A stretch of DNA of 5,873 bases from an uncultured Clostridia bacterium (GTDB taxonomy: Bacteria; Bacillota_A; Clostridia; Christensenellales; CAG-138). Under the pieces are notes generated by a model. The model made no database searches. It had not been told where the DNA came from and worked only from the letters and a program-made list of their open reading frames with translations. The stretch spans positions 1 to 5,873 of the forward strand of contig CAMNHT010000093.1 of assembly GCA_946539625.1 (NCBI GenBank), in the 5' to 3' direction. The position numbers and the translations under genes are program-made. Below, piece after piece: positions 1 to 5,873 of the stretch (its first letter is position 1; the number at the start of each line of letters is the position of its first letter).

Positions 1-499
1 TGATACGCACATCCTCGAGCGGAAACACGAACGGCTGCCGGTAGTAATCGACGAGAACCTTCGGCCGGAGTCCTTCCGTGCGAAGCGCGGCGTATGCCTC
101 CTTCGCAAAGGGATTGTTGAGATACAGGAGGAAGGTGAACTCCCCGGCGATCAGCGCTTCCGCCTGATTGCGCGTCAGCGACAGACTGTCCTTTTTGATG
201 AACTGACCGTTCTTGTGCTTGCGTTCGAGCTTGATGACACGATCCGAATAATTGTAAATGCGGATGCGCCACTTGTCGCGGTACTGCACACCCGCGACCT
301 TTTGTTCGACCGCCGAATCAAGCGCATCGTCGAAATACAAGCTTCGGATGAGATACCCTCCGCCGGTCTTCTGCGCATACGGATCCGGTTTCATCGCGGC
401 ATTCAGGCGAATCGCCAGAAGCTCGGCGTCCGCATCCGAGATCACGTACTTGAGCTCGTGCCGATAGCCCTTGGCATTCGGTTTCAGTTTCAGATTCAC
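1..499 (-). CDS. VTC-domain polyphosphate polymerase family protein, 5' part (C-terminus outside window)
   Basis: The first 166 residues are visible and the frame is still open at the window edge. The fragment matches the VTC domain, a triphosphate-tunnel fold. In yeast Vtc4 this fold makes polyphosphate from ATP, with basic residues lining a tunnel. Visible family signatures are YRHELKYVI (residues 12-20, tunnel Lys17), RSLYFDD (52-58), KWRIRIYNY (76-84, Arg78 and Arg80), IKLERKHKNG (89-98, with Glu92, Arg93 and Lys94), KKDS (102-105) and PKVLVDYYRQPF (146-157). No signal peptide or membrane segment is seen, so this part is probably cytoplasmic. The GTG start is the only credible one: an in-frame stop lies 13 codons upstream with no other start codon between, and the first internal ATG (residue 36) would remove the YRHELKY strand. 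The start overlaps the stop of the upstream CotH gene by 4 bp (GTGA). The C-terminal catalytic Glu and Lys residues lie off-window, so activity cannot be judged. Family assignment is firm; substrate and product are inferred. Confidence 0.92.
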   Translation of the reverse strand, partial: MNLKLKPNAKGYRHELKYVISDADAELLAIRLNAAMKPDPYAQKTGGGYLIRSLYFDDALDSAVEQKVAGVQYRDKWRIRIYNYSDRVIKLERKHKNGQFIKKDSLSLTRNQAEALIAGEFTFLLYLNNPFAKEAYAALRTEGLRPKVLVDYYRQPFVFPLEDVRI

Positions 500-3400
500 G
501 AAATCTTGCCTACCTTTCCGAACAAGCTGATCATCTCATCGTCGCCGAGGTGATAGTTCGTGTGCTCGTTGATAAAATGCTGGCAGTAGTACAGGTACCA
601 GTCCTGATAGTTCTTGGCATAGTTGCGGATCTTGTCGACATGGCTGTTCCAGCCTTTTGTGGACAGATCGTGATACGGTCTCCAACGGACGAGGTCCCAG
701 GTCTCCATCTCCTTGCGGATGTTTTCCTGCAGATAATCGACATTGGCGAGGATCTTCTCCGGCGTATAGACTTCATTATAGAAGTATGCGCACCATTTCA
801 GGAAGATCTTCACAAATTCATTATTCGACAGCATCGAACGCCCGAGCACCGTCGAGAAGCCCTGCCCCGCGCCGTGTCCCGCGGGATCAAAGTACCGCCA
901 GAAATAGTCGCGCCGAAAGCCGGTGGATTTCTCCGCCGCCTGGCTCGGGTTGTCGCCGTTCATCGCCCAGCAGTAGTCGTACTGGATCCAGCGCCATTTG
1001 TTGTCCTTTTCGGACGAGCGCCACCATTTGATGTTGCCGGTGTCGGTGTTGCCGATGATGATCTCGAACGCGCAGTACATAGCGAACTGATCGGCGTCGA
1101 CCTGCGAACAGACATAATCGTAATCCGACTGGTTCGAGAGATTGCAGTTTTTACTCTCGCAGAACGCAATCAGGTCCTTATAATCGTTAAGTCCTTTGTT
1201 TGCGCTCTCATAGATATTGCTGCAAACGATGCACTGCTCGTTGTTGCCGTTGCCCTTGAGGATGTCGATCGTGTCCTCATCCTCGACGCCGTAGTGCTGC
1301 GCGATATAATGTTTGCTGATCTTTTCACGCAGGTTGTAGACGCCCCAGTACTGTCCGTTGATATACACGATGCACTGGATAAATGCCTGGTTCGCGAGAT
1401 CGACGTCCGCGTCGTCCAGCAAGCTCTGCACCAGCACGTCGCGGATGCGCGAAAGCGCCGCGTCCTGTCCCGATGCGCGCAGCACGAGGGACTTATACTC
1501 CGTAAACGGGCGATTCTCAAAGAACGAGTATGCAAGGCGGCTGCTGCCGACGCCCTTTCTGGCGATCAGCGCAATGCCCTTCTGCCCGATCTTTCTCGAG
1601 AACGCACCGAATATCCGAATATTCAGGTTGTCTTCGAACAGCACATTTTTGCCGCCGGCGTCCAAGTAGGTAAAGGTCGCCGGCTTCTCCCACATGCGTC
1701 CGCGCATATTGAAGTTGGCGTACTTGCCCATGACCTCTTTCTTATCGGACTGCCCGATCATGATCTCGTCGGCTTCGCCCTTGCCGGTGTAGTCGTCGCC
1801 CTTGACGTAAATGCCGTACTGTTTATTCCAGAGATTGTCGGGATCGGTAACAAGGAATACGACCGGCAAACTGGTTTTGTGCGCTTCGACGGTTTCCACG
1901 TCACCGATGATAACGTACGTATAGGAATGCACGTCGCTCGGATAGCGGCTGTTGTCCGAAGAGAAGGTGCGCACGCGAAGGACCGTGTTCTCTTTGATCG
2001 CGATCGGCCCCGATACGCGCGTGTCGGATTCGGTCGGCGTTGTCGACTTTACCGGATCATTTTCCTTGCCACAGGAGAGCGTATACGTCGCGTAGCACCC
2101 GTCCGGCACGGTAATGTTGACCGTCTGAACGCCCTGATAGATGCCGCTGTGCGTATCCACCGTCGGCGCTTCGCAGAAGATCCCGCGCCCGTCCGCGCCG
2201 TTTTGCGCGCCTTCGGTCGGCGTATCGAACAGCTTCCATGCGCCGGTCGCATCACGTCCGTAGGATATACAGGCATGCGCCGGCGGAACGATCACGCGGT
2301 CGATCATAACGCCTTCTGCATCATACAGCATCAGCGTTTCGCCTTCCGCCGCGATGTCGAAGTTCAGAAGGTATTTTCTCTGGTCAGCCGTTACATCCTT
2401 TTCGGACTGACCTTCGCGGGGCAAGCTGCCCTCGAGCTGCAGGACGAGATATCCTTTTCCGGCGATACTCGTTCCGTCAGGAAAAACCCATTTACGAGGT
2501 TTTGACTCGTTGTCTGAGAGCGAAAAGCCCGACAGATTGACCGGTGAATCGGACTTGTTATAGATCTCGATCCAGCTGCCGTAGTCGGCGTCGTACGGTC
2601 GTTCGCTCTTTGTGCTGTTGGAATAGGCGTAGACGACGTGGTATCCGTTCACGAGGATCTCGTTCAGCGAGATGTCATGCACGCCCATCGGGCCGTTTTC
2701 CTTCTCCTCGAACAGCAAACGGCCGTTGACCGTGTTGTCATAGCCGGGCGTCGGCTTGTCCGAAGCCTCAAACGCCGCGTTCGGATCGAACTGGCTGTTT
2801 GTATAGATTTTCGCGTAGGAGCAGTTCTTCTGCTGCACGCCGAAGTCGATGAGATCGACGATCAGGTCGTTGTTCGTCGTGAAGATAAGTGTTTCCCCGC
2901 CCTGTGAGGACAGACCGAAATCAAAACTGGAAACACCAGTGACCGGTTTTTCGGTGTGATACAGAACGAGATAGGAATACGCGTCGAGCTTCGTTCCCTG
3001 CGGGAAGGTAAATTTTTTCGGATTGGTGACGTCGTCAGAAAGACTGTATCCCGAGAGATCGAACGCCGTGCTTCCGGAATTGTACAGCTCGATCCAGTCG
3101 CAGTAGGTTCCGTCCGGCGCTTTGTGCGCGGTGCCGTTCGACGCCATGAACTCGGTCACGCGGACCGGGCAGGAAACCGTTTCCGCAACGCCGGTCTCTG
3201 ACTTCGTCTGATGCGACGCATTATAGGCATTCCAGCCTTCTTCGGTGTTCGGGAAGCCGGGCGTCGGCTTCATCAGCAGCCATTCACCGCTTTCGTTGTA
3301 CGCAAACGCGTTTCCGCCGACCGCGACCGTTTCATTCTGTGTACCGTCTCCGACACCGTATGCGTTCGCGCTGCCCTTCTGCCCCGCGTAAAAGCCGTTC

Positions 3401-3909
3401 AGATCGACTGTCGCGATCGCGGTGCCGGAAGGATCGACAAAGCGCAGGACGTCGTTCTTGGAAAGCGCAAAATCCGTAATGAGGATCTTGCTTTCCGTGC
3501 CGTCGTCGCTCTTGATCCGAAGATAACCCTCGCCGTTGGTCGGATCATCCTTCATGCACCACACGACCAGATAGTCGTGCGCGCGGATGATCGACTCGCT
3601 CGGGAACATCCAGAGCGAGATCTCGTCGTCGGTGAGTCCGTAGCCGAACAGATCCATATCCGAATTGCTGCGATTGTACAGCTCAACATAGTCGCTGTAC
3701 GTGCCGAGCGGATCGCGCACGGTCTGTTTGTTGCTGACAAGGATCTCGCTGACGATCACGCTTGATTTGCTCTGCGTGTTCGCCGCCGTACTTCCCGCGC
3801 ATCTGCTCGTGCCGCAGCTGATTACGGCGGAGATCCCGACGATCAGCACGAGCACGATCGCAAGTCCGATCGCAAGAAGTGTCCGTTTTTGTTTCTGTTT
3901 ATTGTTCAT
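496..3909 (-). CDS. Surface-anchored CotH-family kinase-like protein with three lamin-tail domains
   Basis: This 1137-residue protein is probably exported and tethered outside the membrane. After a basic start (KQKQKR) comes a hydrophobic stretch, residues 11-31. It ends in a lipobox-like VISC (Cys32), so it may be a lipoprotein or a single-pass anchored protein. Three lamin-tail domains follow at about 50-225, 245-393 and 411-571. A chitobiase C-terminal-like beta-sandwich domain covers about 580-668. The CotH domain covers about 680-985, opening with LPVVFLVTDPDNLW and containing WEKPATF (740-746), NGQYWGVYNLRE (851-862), GNTDTGNIKWWR (953-964) and WRWIQYDYCWAMN (972-984). A helical, aromatic-rich tail runs to 1137. 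Bacillus CotH is an atypical kinase that phosphorylates spore-coat proteins; candidate catalytic and metal-binding residues here are Asp956 and Asp978. The Asp often expected two residues after Asp978 is Cys980. The ATG is preceded by GAGGA at a 6-nt spacing and by a promoter. Lamin-tail domains are seen in bacterial surface and secreted proteins, probably for binding. A spore-coat role is not supported by this architecture; the target is unknown. Confidence 0.92.
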   Translation of the reverse strand: MNNKQKQKRTLLAIGLAIVLVLIVGISAVISCGTSRCAGSTAANTQSKSSVIVSEILVSNKQTVRDPLGTYSDYVELYNRSNSDMDLFGYGLTDDEISLWMFPSESIIRAHDYLVVWCMKDDPTNGEGYLRIKSDDGTESKILITDFALSKNDVLRFVDPSGTAIATVDLNGFYAGQKGSANAYGVGDGTQNETVAVGGNAFAYNESGEWLLMKPTPGFPNTEEGWNAYNASHQTKSETGVAETVSCPVRVTEFMASNGTAHKAPDGTYCDWIELYNSGSTAFDLSGYSLSDDVTNPKKFTFPQGTKLDAYSYLVLYHTEKPVTGVSSFDFGLSSQGGETLIFTTNNDLIVDLIDFGVQQKNCSYAKIYTNSQFDPNAAFEASDKPTPGYDNTVNGRLLFEEKENGPMGVHDISLNEILVNGYHVVYAYSNSTKSERPYDADYGSWIEIYNKSDSPVNLSGFSLSDNESKPRKWVFPDGTSIAGKGYLVLQLEGSLPREGQSEKDVTADQRKYLLNFDIAAEGETLMLYDAEGVMIDRVIVPPAHACISYGRDATGAWKLFDTPTEGAQNGADGRGIFCEAPTVDTHSGIYQGVQTVNITVPDGCYATYTLSCGKENDPVKSTTPTESDTRVSGPIAIKENTVLRVRTFSSDNSRYPSDVHSYTYVIIGDVETVEAHKTSLPVVFLVTDPDNLWNKQYGIYVKGDDYTGKGEADEIMIGQSDKKEVMGKYANFNMRGRMWEKPATFTYLDAGGKNVLFEDNLNIRIFGAFSRKIGQKGIALIARKGVGSSRLAYSFFENRPFTEYKSLVLRASGQDAALSRIRDVLVQSLLDDADVDLANQAFIQCIVYINGQYWGVYNLREKISKHYIAQHYGVEDEDTIDILKGNGNNEQCIVCSNIYESANKGLNDYKDLIAFCESKNCNLSNQSDYDYVCSQVDADQFAMYCAFEIIIGNTDTGNIKWWRSSEKDNKWRWIQYDYCWAMNGDNPSQAAEKSTGFRRDYFWRYFDPAGHGAGQGFSTVLGRSMLSNNEFVKIFLKWCAYFYNEVYTPEKILANVDYLQENIRKEMETWDLVRWRPYHDLSTKGWNSHVDKIRNYAKNYQDWYLYYCQHFINEHTNYHLGDDEMISLFGKVGKIS
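509..517 (-). promoter_or_regulatory. Weak ribosome binding site for the VTC-domain gene
   Basis: The purine-rich stretch AAAGGTAGG lies inside the last codons of the CotH gene. It ends 9 nt before the GTG start codon at 497-499. It is a poor Shine-Dalgarno match, and the start is GTG. Efficient translation therefore probably depends on ribosomes finishing the CotH reading frame, whose TGA overlaps the GTG. Confidence 0.5.
2197..3762 (-). repeat. Three diverged copies of a lamin-tail domain within the CotH protein
   Basis: Three segments of about 150-175 residues share one pattern: Y or G, then D/S-Y/W-V/I-E-L/I-Y-N, a Ser/Gly/Asp turn, L-x-G-Y/F-x-L-S/T-D-D/N, W/F-x-F-P, and D/S/G-Y-L-V-V/L. 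The central YN pair falls at residues 78-79, 276-277 and 450-451. The copies close with KPTPGFPNT (214-222), KPTPGYDNT (385-393) and TPTEGAQNG (563-571). The copies differ at most positions, so the duplication is old, and DNA-level repeat instability is not expected. Lamin-tail domains are immunoglobulin-like beta folds; in bacteria they appear in extracellular enzymes and surface proteins. The bounds given span the first to the last copy. Confidence 0.85.
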
Positions 3910-3915
3910 ATCGTA

Positions 3916-3920
3916 TCCTC
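3916..3920 (-). promoter_or_regulatory. Ribosome binding site of the CotH-family gene
   Basis: GAGGA sits 6 nt upstream of the ATG at 3907-3909. This is good Shine-Dalgarno complementarity at a usual spacing and fixes the start. The chosen start places the basic region and hydrophobic export signal directly at the N-terminus. Confidence 0.8.
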
Positions 3921-3945
3921 AGCTTGCTCATTCTTCAACGACTGT

Positions 3946-3973
3946 ATCATAACATATTTTTTACCGTTCGCAA
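3946..3973 (-). promoter_or_regulatory. Sigma-A-type promoter for the CotH-VTC operon
   Basis: On the minus strand a -35 box TTGCGA (3968-3973) is followed, after 16 bp, by a -10 box TATGAT (3946-3951). TGT stands directly before the -10 box, which gives an extended -10. The start site would fall near 3939, leaving a leader of about 30 nt that includes the GAGGA ribosome binding site. An A-rich spacer lies between the boxes. The promoter sits in the only real intergenic gap of the window, directly before the CotH gene, so the CotH-VTC pair can be transcribed independently of gyrA-cca. Confidence 0.7.
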
Positions 3974-3986
3974 GGCGGAACGGCAA
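3961..3986. repeat. Inverted repeat overlapping the -35 box (possible operator or RNA hairpin)
   Basis: The arms TTACCGTTC (3961-3969) and GAACGGCAA (3978-3986) are reverse complements at 8 of 9 positions, with an 8-nt centre. In minus-strand RNA the one mismatch becomes a G-U pair, giving a 9-bp stem; in plus-strand RNA it would be A-C. In the minus direction the stem is followed by an A-run, not a U-run, so it is not a canonical intrinsic terminator. It covers the proposed -35 box (3968-3973). It could be a repressor site, a 3'-end hairpin on read-through mRNA from cca, or chance. Confidence 0.5.
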
Positions 3987-4012
3987 TTATTCACAAAAAT
4001 CTTGCAGGTTTG

Positions 4013-4030
4013 ACGACTATGCGTAGTCGT
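4013..4030 (-). repeat. Perfect hairpin spanning the cca stop codon
   Basis: The arms ACGACTA (4013-4019) and TAGTCGT (4024-4030) pair perfectly over 7 bp around a 4-nt loop. In the mRNA the 5' arm lies in the last cca codons, and the TAG stop codon (4017-4019) lies in the 3' arm. A short U-run (AUUUUUG) occurs, but only about 14 nt beyond the stem, too far for a standard intrinsic terminator. It may protect the 3' end of the message or weakly slow polymerase. Confidence 0.45.
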
Positions 4031-5351
4031 GCATGCGCTTTAAGAGGATCTCCCGCCGGTTCTCCTCCGGATGCACCGCGCACCGAAGCAGCAGCGCATG
4101 CTTGATCCGTCCGACGCGTTCACCCGCCGAAATGCCGAGCTCACACATGATGTCCTCTCCCGAAACGGCAAGCTCGCTTTCCGAAAACGGCGCGTGCTCC
4201 CGCTGCATGTCCCGATAGATCCTGCGCCAGCGTTCGGCGGTATATTCCGTTTGGTAGCCGCTTCCGCGGATGTCCGCCTCGCGGATCGCAATAAGGTCCT
4301 CCGTCCGCTCCCTGCCGAATGCAGAGAAACGCTTTCGGATCGCGGCGTCCGACGCGGCGTCATTGAGATCGAACATGTGGATGCGGATCACCCCGCACAC
4401 GCGCTCGATCAGTGTTTTCGGATACCGTAAGCGTTCAAGCATCGTTCGCGCGATGTCCGTTCCGTACACGTCATGCGCGTAGAGCTTGCCGTCGCGCCGC
4501 AGAGCTTCCGGCTTGCCGACGTCGTGCAAAAGTCCCGCAAGCCGCAGTCCGAGCTCCTCCGGCGTGTTTTCGCAGGTATGGAACAGATGCAAAAGAACGT
4601 CGTATTTATGGTAGTCTTTCCGCTGTTCCATACCGTCGCACAAAACGAGCTCCGGCAGCAGATACGGCAGCGCACCGACGTCGTGCAGCCCGATCAACGC
4701 GTCAAACACGCGCGGTCCCAAAAGCATTTTATCAAGCTCCTGCCGTTTGCGTTCCCACGCAACGTCGTCGAGAAGCGAGGCGTTTTCTTTCGCTGCCGTC
4801 CATGTTTCCGGGTCGATCGAAAAGTCCAGCGCCGCGGAAAACCGCACGAGCCGCAAAATCCGAAGCCCGTCGTCTCTGAGGATCACGGCAGGGTCCGCCG
4901 TCGTGGTGCGCAGCACACGGTTTTCAAGATCGGCGATCCCGCCGGTCGGATCAAGGATCGTTCCGTCGGTCACGGATTCATACAGCGCGTTGACCGAAAA
5001 GTCCCTTCGGAACGCGTCTTCCTCCGGTGAATCGGAAAAGCGGACCGCGTCGGGTTTGTGCGCGCCGCCCGCACCGTAGGATTCAGTGCGGAATGTCGTG
5101 TGCTCGCAGTCTGTGCCGTCGATCGTGATGAGCACCGTGCCGAGCGTCTTCTGTACGATCCTTGCCGCAATTCCGAACGCGTTTGCATACCCGATCAACT
5201 CTTCCGGTCTTGCCTTGCTTGCAAGGTCCACGTCGTGAACAGCCCTTCCGAGCAGCGCGTCACGTACGCAGCCGCCGACCGCATAGAGCGTTATCCCGTC
5301 CTGTTCGAGGGCTTTCGCAAACGCGCGCAATGCAGTCGGCAGCGATAACAT
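4017..5351 (-). CDS. cca: CCA-adding tRNA nucleotidyltransferase with HD domain
   Basis: This cytoplasmic enzyme adds or repairs the 3'-terminal CCA of tRNAs using CTP and ATP, without a nucleic acid template. The 444 residues show all class II motifs. Motif A is GGCVRDALLG (26-35) with the metal-binding pair Asp40 and Asp42. The flexible loop region FRTESY is at 87-92. Motif B is RRDFSVNAL (115-123) and motif C is DPTGGIADL (134-142). Motif D is DDGLRILR (160-167), where the usual EDxxR is DDxxR with Asp161 and Arg164 kept. Motif E is ERKRQELDK (200-208). An HD phosphohydrolase-like domain follows, with His248, His255, LLHDVGK (His276, Asp277) and YAHD (291-294). The size fits HD-containing clostridial homologues. 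The intact loop argues for full CCA addition rather than an A-adding-only enzyme. A longer frame opens at 5426, but its extra 25 residues merely read the gyrA tail out of frame. The ATG at 5349-5351 has AAGGAG 9 nt upstream and gives the normal family N-terminus. It follows gyrA by one base. Confidence 0.96.
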   Translation of the reverse strand: MLSLPTALRAFAKALEQDGITLYAVGGCVRDALLGRAVHDVDLASKARPEELIGYANAFGIAARIVQKTLGTVLITIDGTDCEHTTFRTESYGAGGAHKPDAVRFSDSPEEDAFRRDFSVNALYESVTDGTILDPTGGIADLENRVLRTTTADPAVILRDDGLRILRLVRFSAALDFSIDPETWTAAKENASLLDDVAWERKRQELDKMLLGPRVFDALIGLHDVGALPYLLPELVLCDGMEQRKDYHKYDVLLHLFHTCENTPEELGLRLAGLLHDVGKPEALRRDGKLYAHDVYGTDIARTMLERLRYPKTLIERVCGVIRIHMFDLNDAASDAAIRKRFSAFGRERTEDLIAIREADIRGSGYQTEYTAERWRRIYRDMQREHAPFSESELAVSGEDIMCELGISAGERVGRIKHALLLRCAVHPEENRREILLKRMHDYA

Positions 5352-5352
5352 A

Positions 5353-5873
5353 TTATGCTTCTCCTTCGGGCGTTTCCGAGGTGGTCTCCGGCACGGCGGT
5401 CGCTTCGCCTTCCTCATCGGGAACAATTTCCTGATGCGGTAAAAGCGCGACGCTTGCGATCTTCGTATCGCCGTCGAGCGACATCAGCCGTACGCCCTGC
5501 GTATTTCTGCCGATGATCGAGATCTGATCCACCGGCATGCGCATGATCACGCCGTCGTCGCGAACGAGCAGCAGATCCTCATCCTCGGTCGTCATTTTAA
5601 GGCACGCGAGTCCGCCGGTCTTTTCGGTCGCCTTCATGGCAAGGATGCCCTTGCCGCCGCGTCCCTGGACCGTGAACTGGCTTTCGTCGGTGCGCTTGCC
5701 GAGACCCTTTTCGGTGACGGTCAGCACCAGTCCGCCCGGCTTTACAAGGACCATATCCATCACGATATCGCCTTCATCCAGTTTGATCGAGCGCACGCCC
5801 ATGCCGCCTCTGCCGGTTGCGCGGACGTCGCTTTCACGGAAGCGGATGCACTTGCCGTTTCGGGACGCGATGA
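5353..5873 (-). CDS. gyrA: DNA gyrase subunit A, C-terminal part (5' end outside window)
   Basis: Only the last 172 residues are in the window; the frame is open at the right edge. GyrA is the breakage-reunion subunit of the A2B2 topoisomerase that introduces negative supercoils. The catalytic Tyr domain is off-window; what remains is the end of the C-terminal beta-pinwheel that wraps DNA. Blade repeats are recognisable: NGKCIRFRESDVRATGRGG (visible residues 5-23) runs into MGVRSIKL (24-31). A GyrA-box-like QGRGGKG (69-75) then leads into MKATEKTGG. Last comes a blade with RDDGVIMRM, ISIIGRNTQGVRLM and TKIASVALL, matching the usual end of Firmicutes GyrA. The match to GyrA (GVRSIKL, GRNTQGVRL) is better than to ParC. 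The protein finishes with an acidic, Glu-, Thr- and Pro-rich tail of about 25 residues, a common feature in this family. The stop TAA (5353-5355) lies one base before the cca start, and the gene contains the cca ribosome binding site. Confidence 0.95.
   Translation of the reverse strand, partial: IASRNGKCIRFRESDVRATGRGGMGVRSIKLDEGDIVMDMVLVKPGGLVLTVTEKGLGKRTDESQFTVQGRGGKGILAMKATEKTGGLACLKMTTEDEDLLLVRDDGVIMRMPVDQISIIGRNTQGVRLMSLDGDTKIASVALLPHQEIVPDEEGEATAVPETTSETPEGEA
5361..5366 (-). promoter_or_regulatory. Ribosome binding site of cca, inside the gyrA 3' end
   Basis: AAGGAG lies 9 nt before the cca ATG at 5349-5351. The same bases encode part of the Glu-Gly-Glu tail of GyrA. This strong site decides the cca start in favour of 5351 over the longer upstream frame, and it ties cca translation to gyrA mRNA. 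Confidence 0.85.

Noticed and set aside
215..553. Plus-strand frame of 112 codons opposite the VTC gene
   Set aside because: The minus strand encodes an unmistakable VTC domain across the same bases; the plus-strand product has no recognisable features.
550..2505. A 651-codon open frame on the plus strand, antisense to the CotH gene
   Set aside because: It is long, but the product is a monotonous Val/Arg/Ala/Asp-rich sequence with no recognisable domain. It lies wholly inside a gene with clear domains, and the length fits a codon-bias shadow. Its GTG start has no good ribosome binding site.
496..3909. A spore-coat CotH role
   Set aside because: The membrane or lipoprotein signal, lamin-tail domains and VTC partner do not match a spore-coat protein, and no sporulation gene or clear sporulation-sigma promoter is seen here.
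3899..3931. Ten-codon leader frame (MSKLRIRYEQ) overlapping the CotH start
   Set aside because: It has no ribosome binding site and would begin only about 8 nt after the predicted transcription start. Its stop falls in the CotH start region, but nothing suggests an attenuator, so chance is the simpler view.
3961..3986. Intrinsic terminator for gyrA-cca
   Set aside because: The stem is good, but in the direction of transcription it is followed by an A-run rather than a U-run.
5352..5426. N-terminal extension of cca by 25 residues (start at 5426)
   Set aside because: The extra residues are Arg/Lys/Pro-rich, read the gyrA tail out of frame and are unlike the family. The ATG at 5351 has a strong AAGGAG and the normal family N-terminus.

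Overview
The window carries four genes, all on the minus strand, so transcription runs from high to low coordinates. The order of expression is gyrA (3' end), cca, a large surface-anchored CotH-family protein with lamin-tail domains, and a VTC-type polyphosphate polymerase (5' part only). The minus strand is densely coding; the only real gap is about 107 bp between cca and the CotH gene. No tRNA, rRNA, CRISPR array, insertion sequence or phage gene is visible.

The organism is most likely an uncultured member of the Clostridia (Bacillota), perhaps from a gut or rumen. This is inferred from a Firmicutes-type GyrA tail, an HD-domain CCA-adding enzyme, Shine-Dalgarno-led genes, fairly high GC by eye, and the pairing of a lamin-tail/CotH surface protein with a VTC polymerase. 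I recall that pairing from clostridial genomes. The sequence alone does not give a genus.

Right part (4017-5873): information processing. gyrA ends one base before the cca start codon, and the cca ribosome binding site lies inside the gyrA 3' end. The two are therefore almost certainly co-transcribed and probably translationally coupled. DNA gyrase and tRNA 3'-end synthesis have no direct functional link, so this looks like housekeeping operon packing.

Middle (3910-4016): a short intergenic region with a good sigma-A-type promoter (TTGCGA, 16 bp, TATGAT with an upstream TGT) pointing at the CotH gene. One inverted repeat overlaps the -35 box and a second spans the cca stop codon. Neither has a U-tract directly after it, so there is no clear intrinsic terminator.

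Left part (1-3909): a two-gene module. The 1137-residue CotH protein has an N-terminal membrane or lipoprotein signal, three lamin-tail domains, a chitobiase C-terminal-like beta-sandwich domain and a CotH atypical-kinase domain. Its stop codon overlaps the GTG start of the polyphosphate polymerase gene (GTGA). The tight coupling suggests that the two proteins act together at the cell envelope, in a process involving phosphate transfer or polyphosphate. That function is inference; the gene content and coupling are seen directly. This module is the part most likely to belong to a poorly described system.
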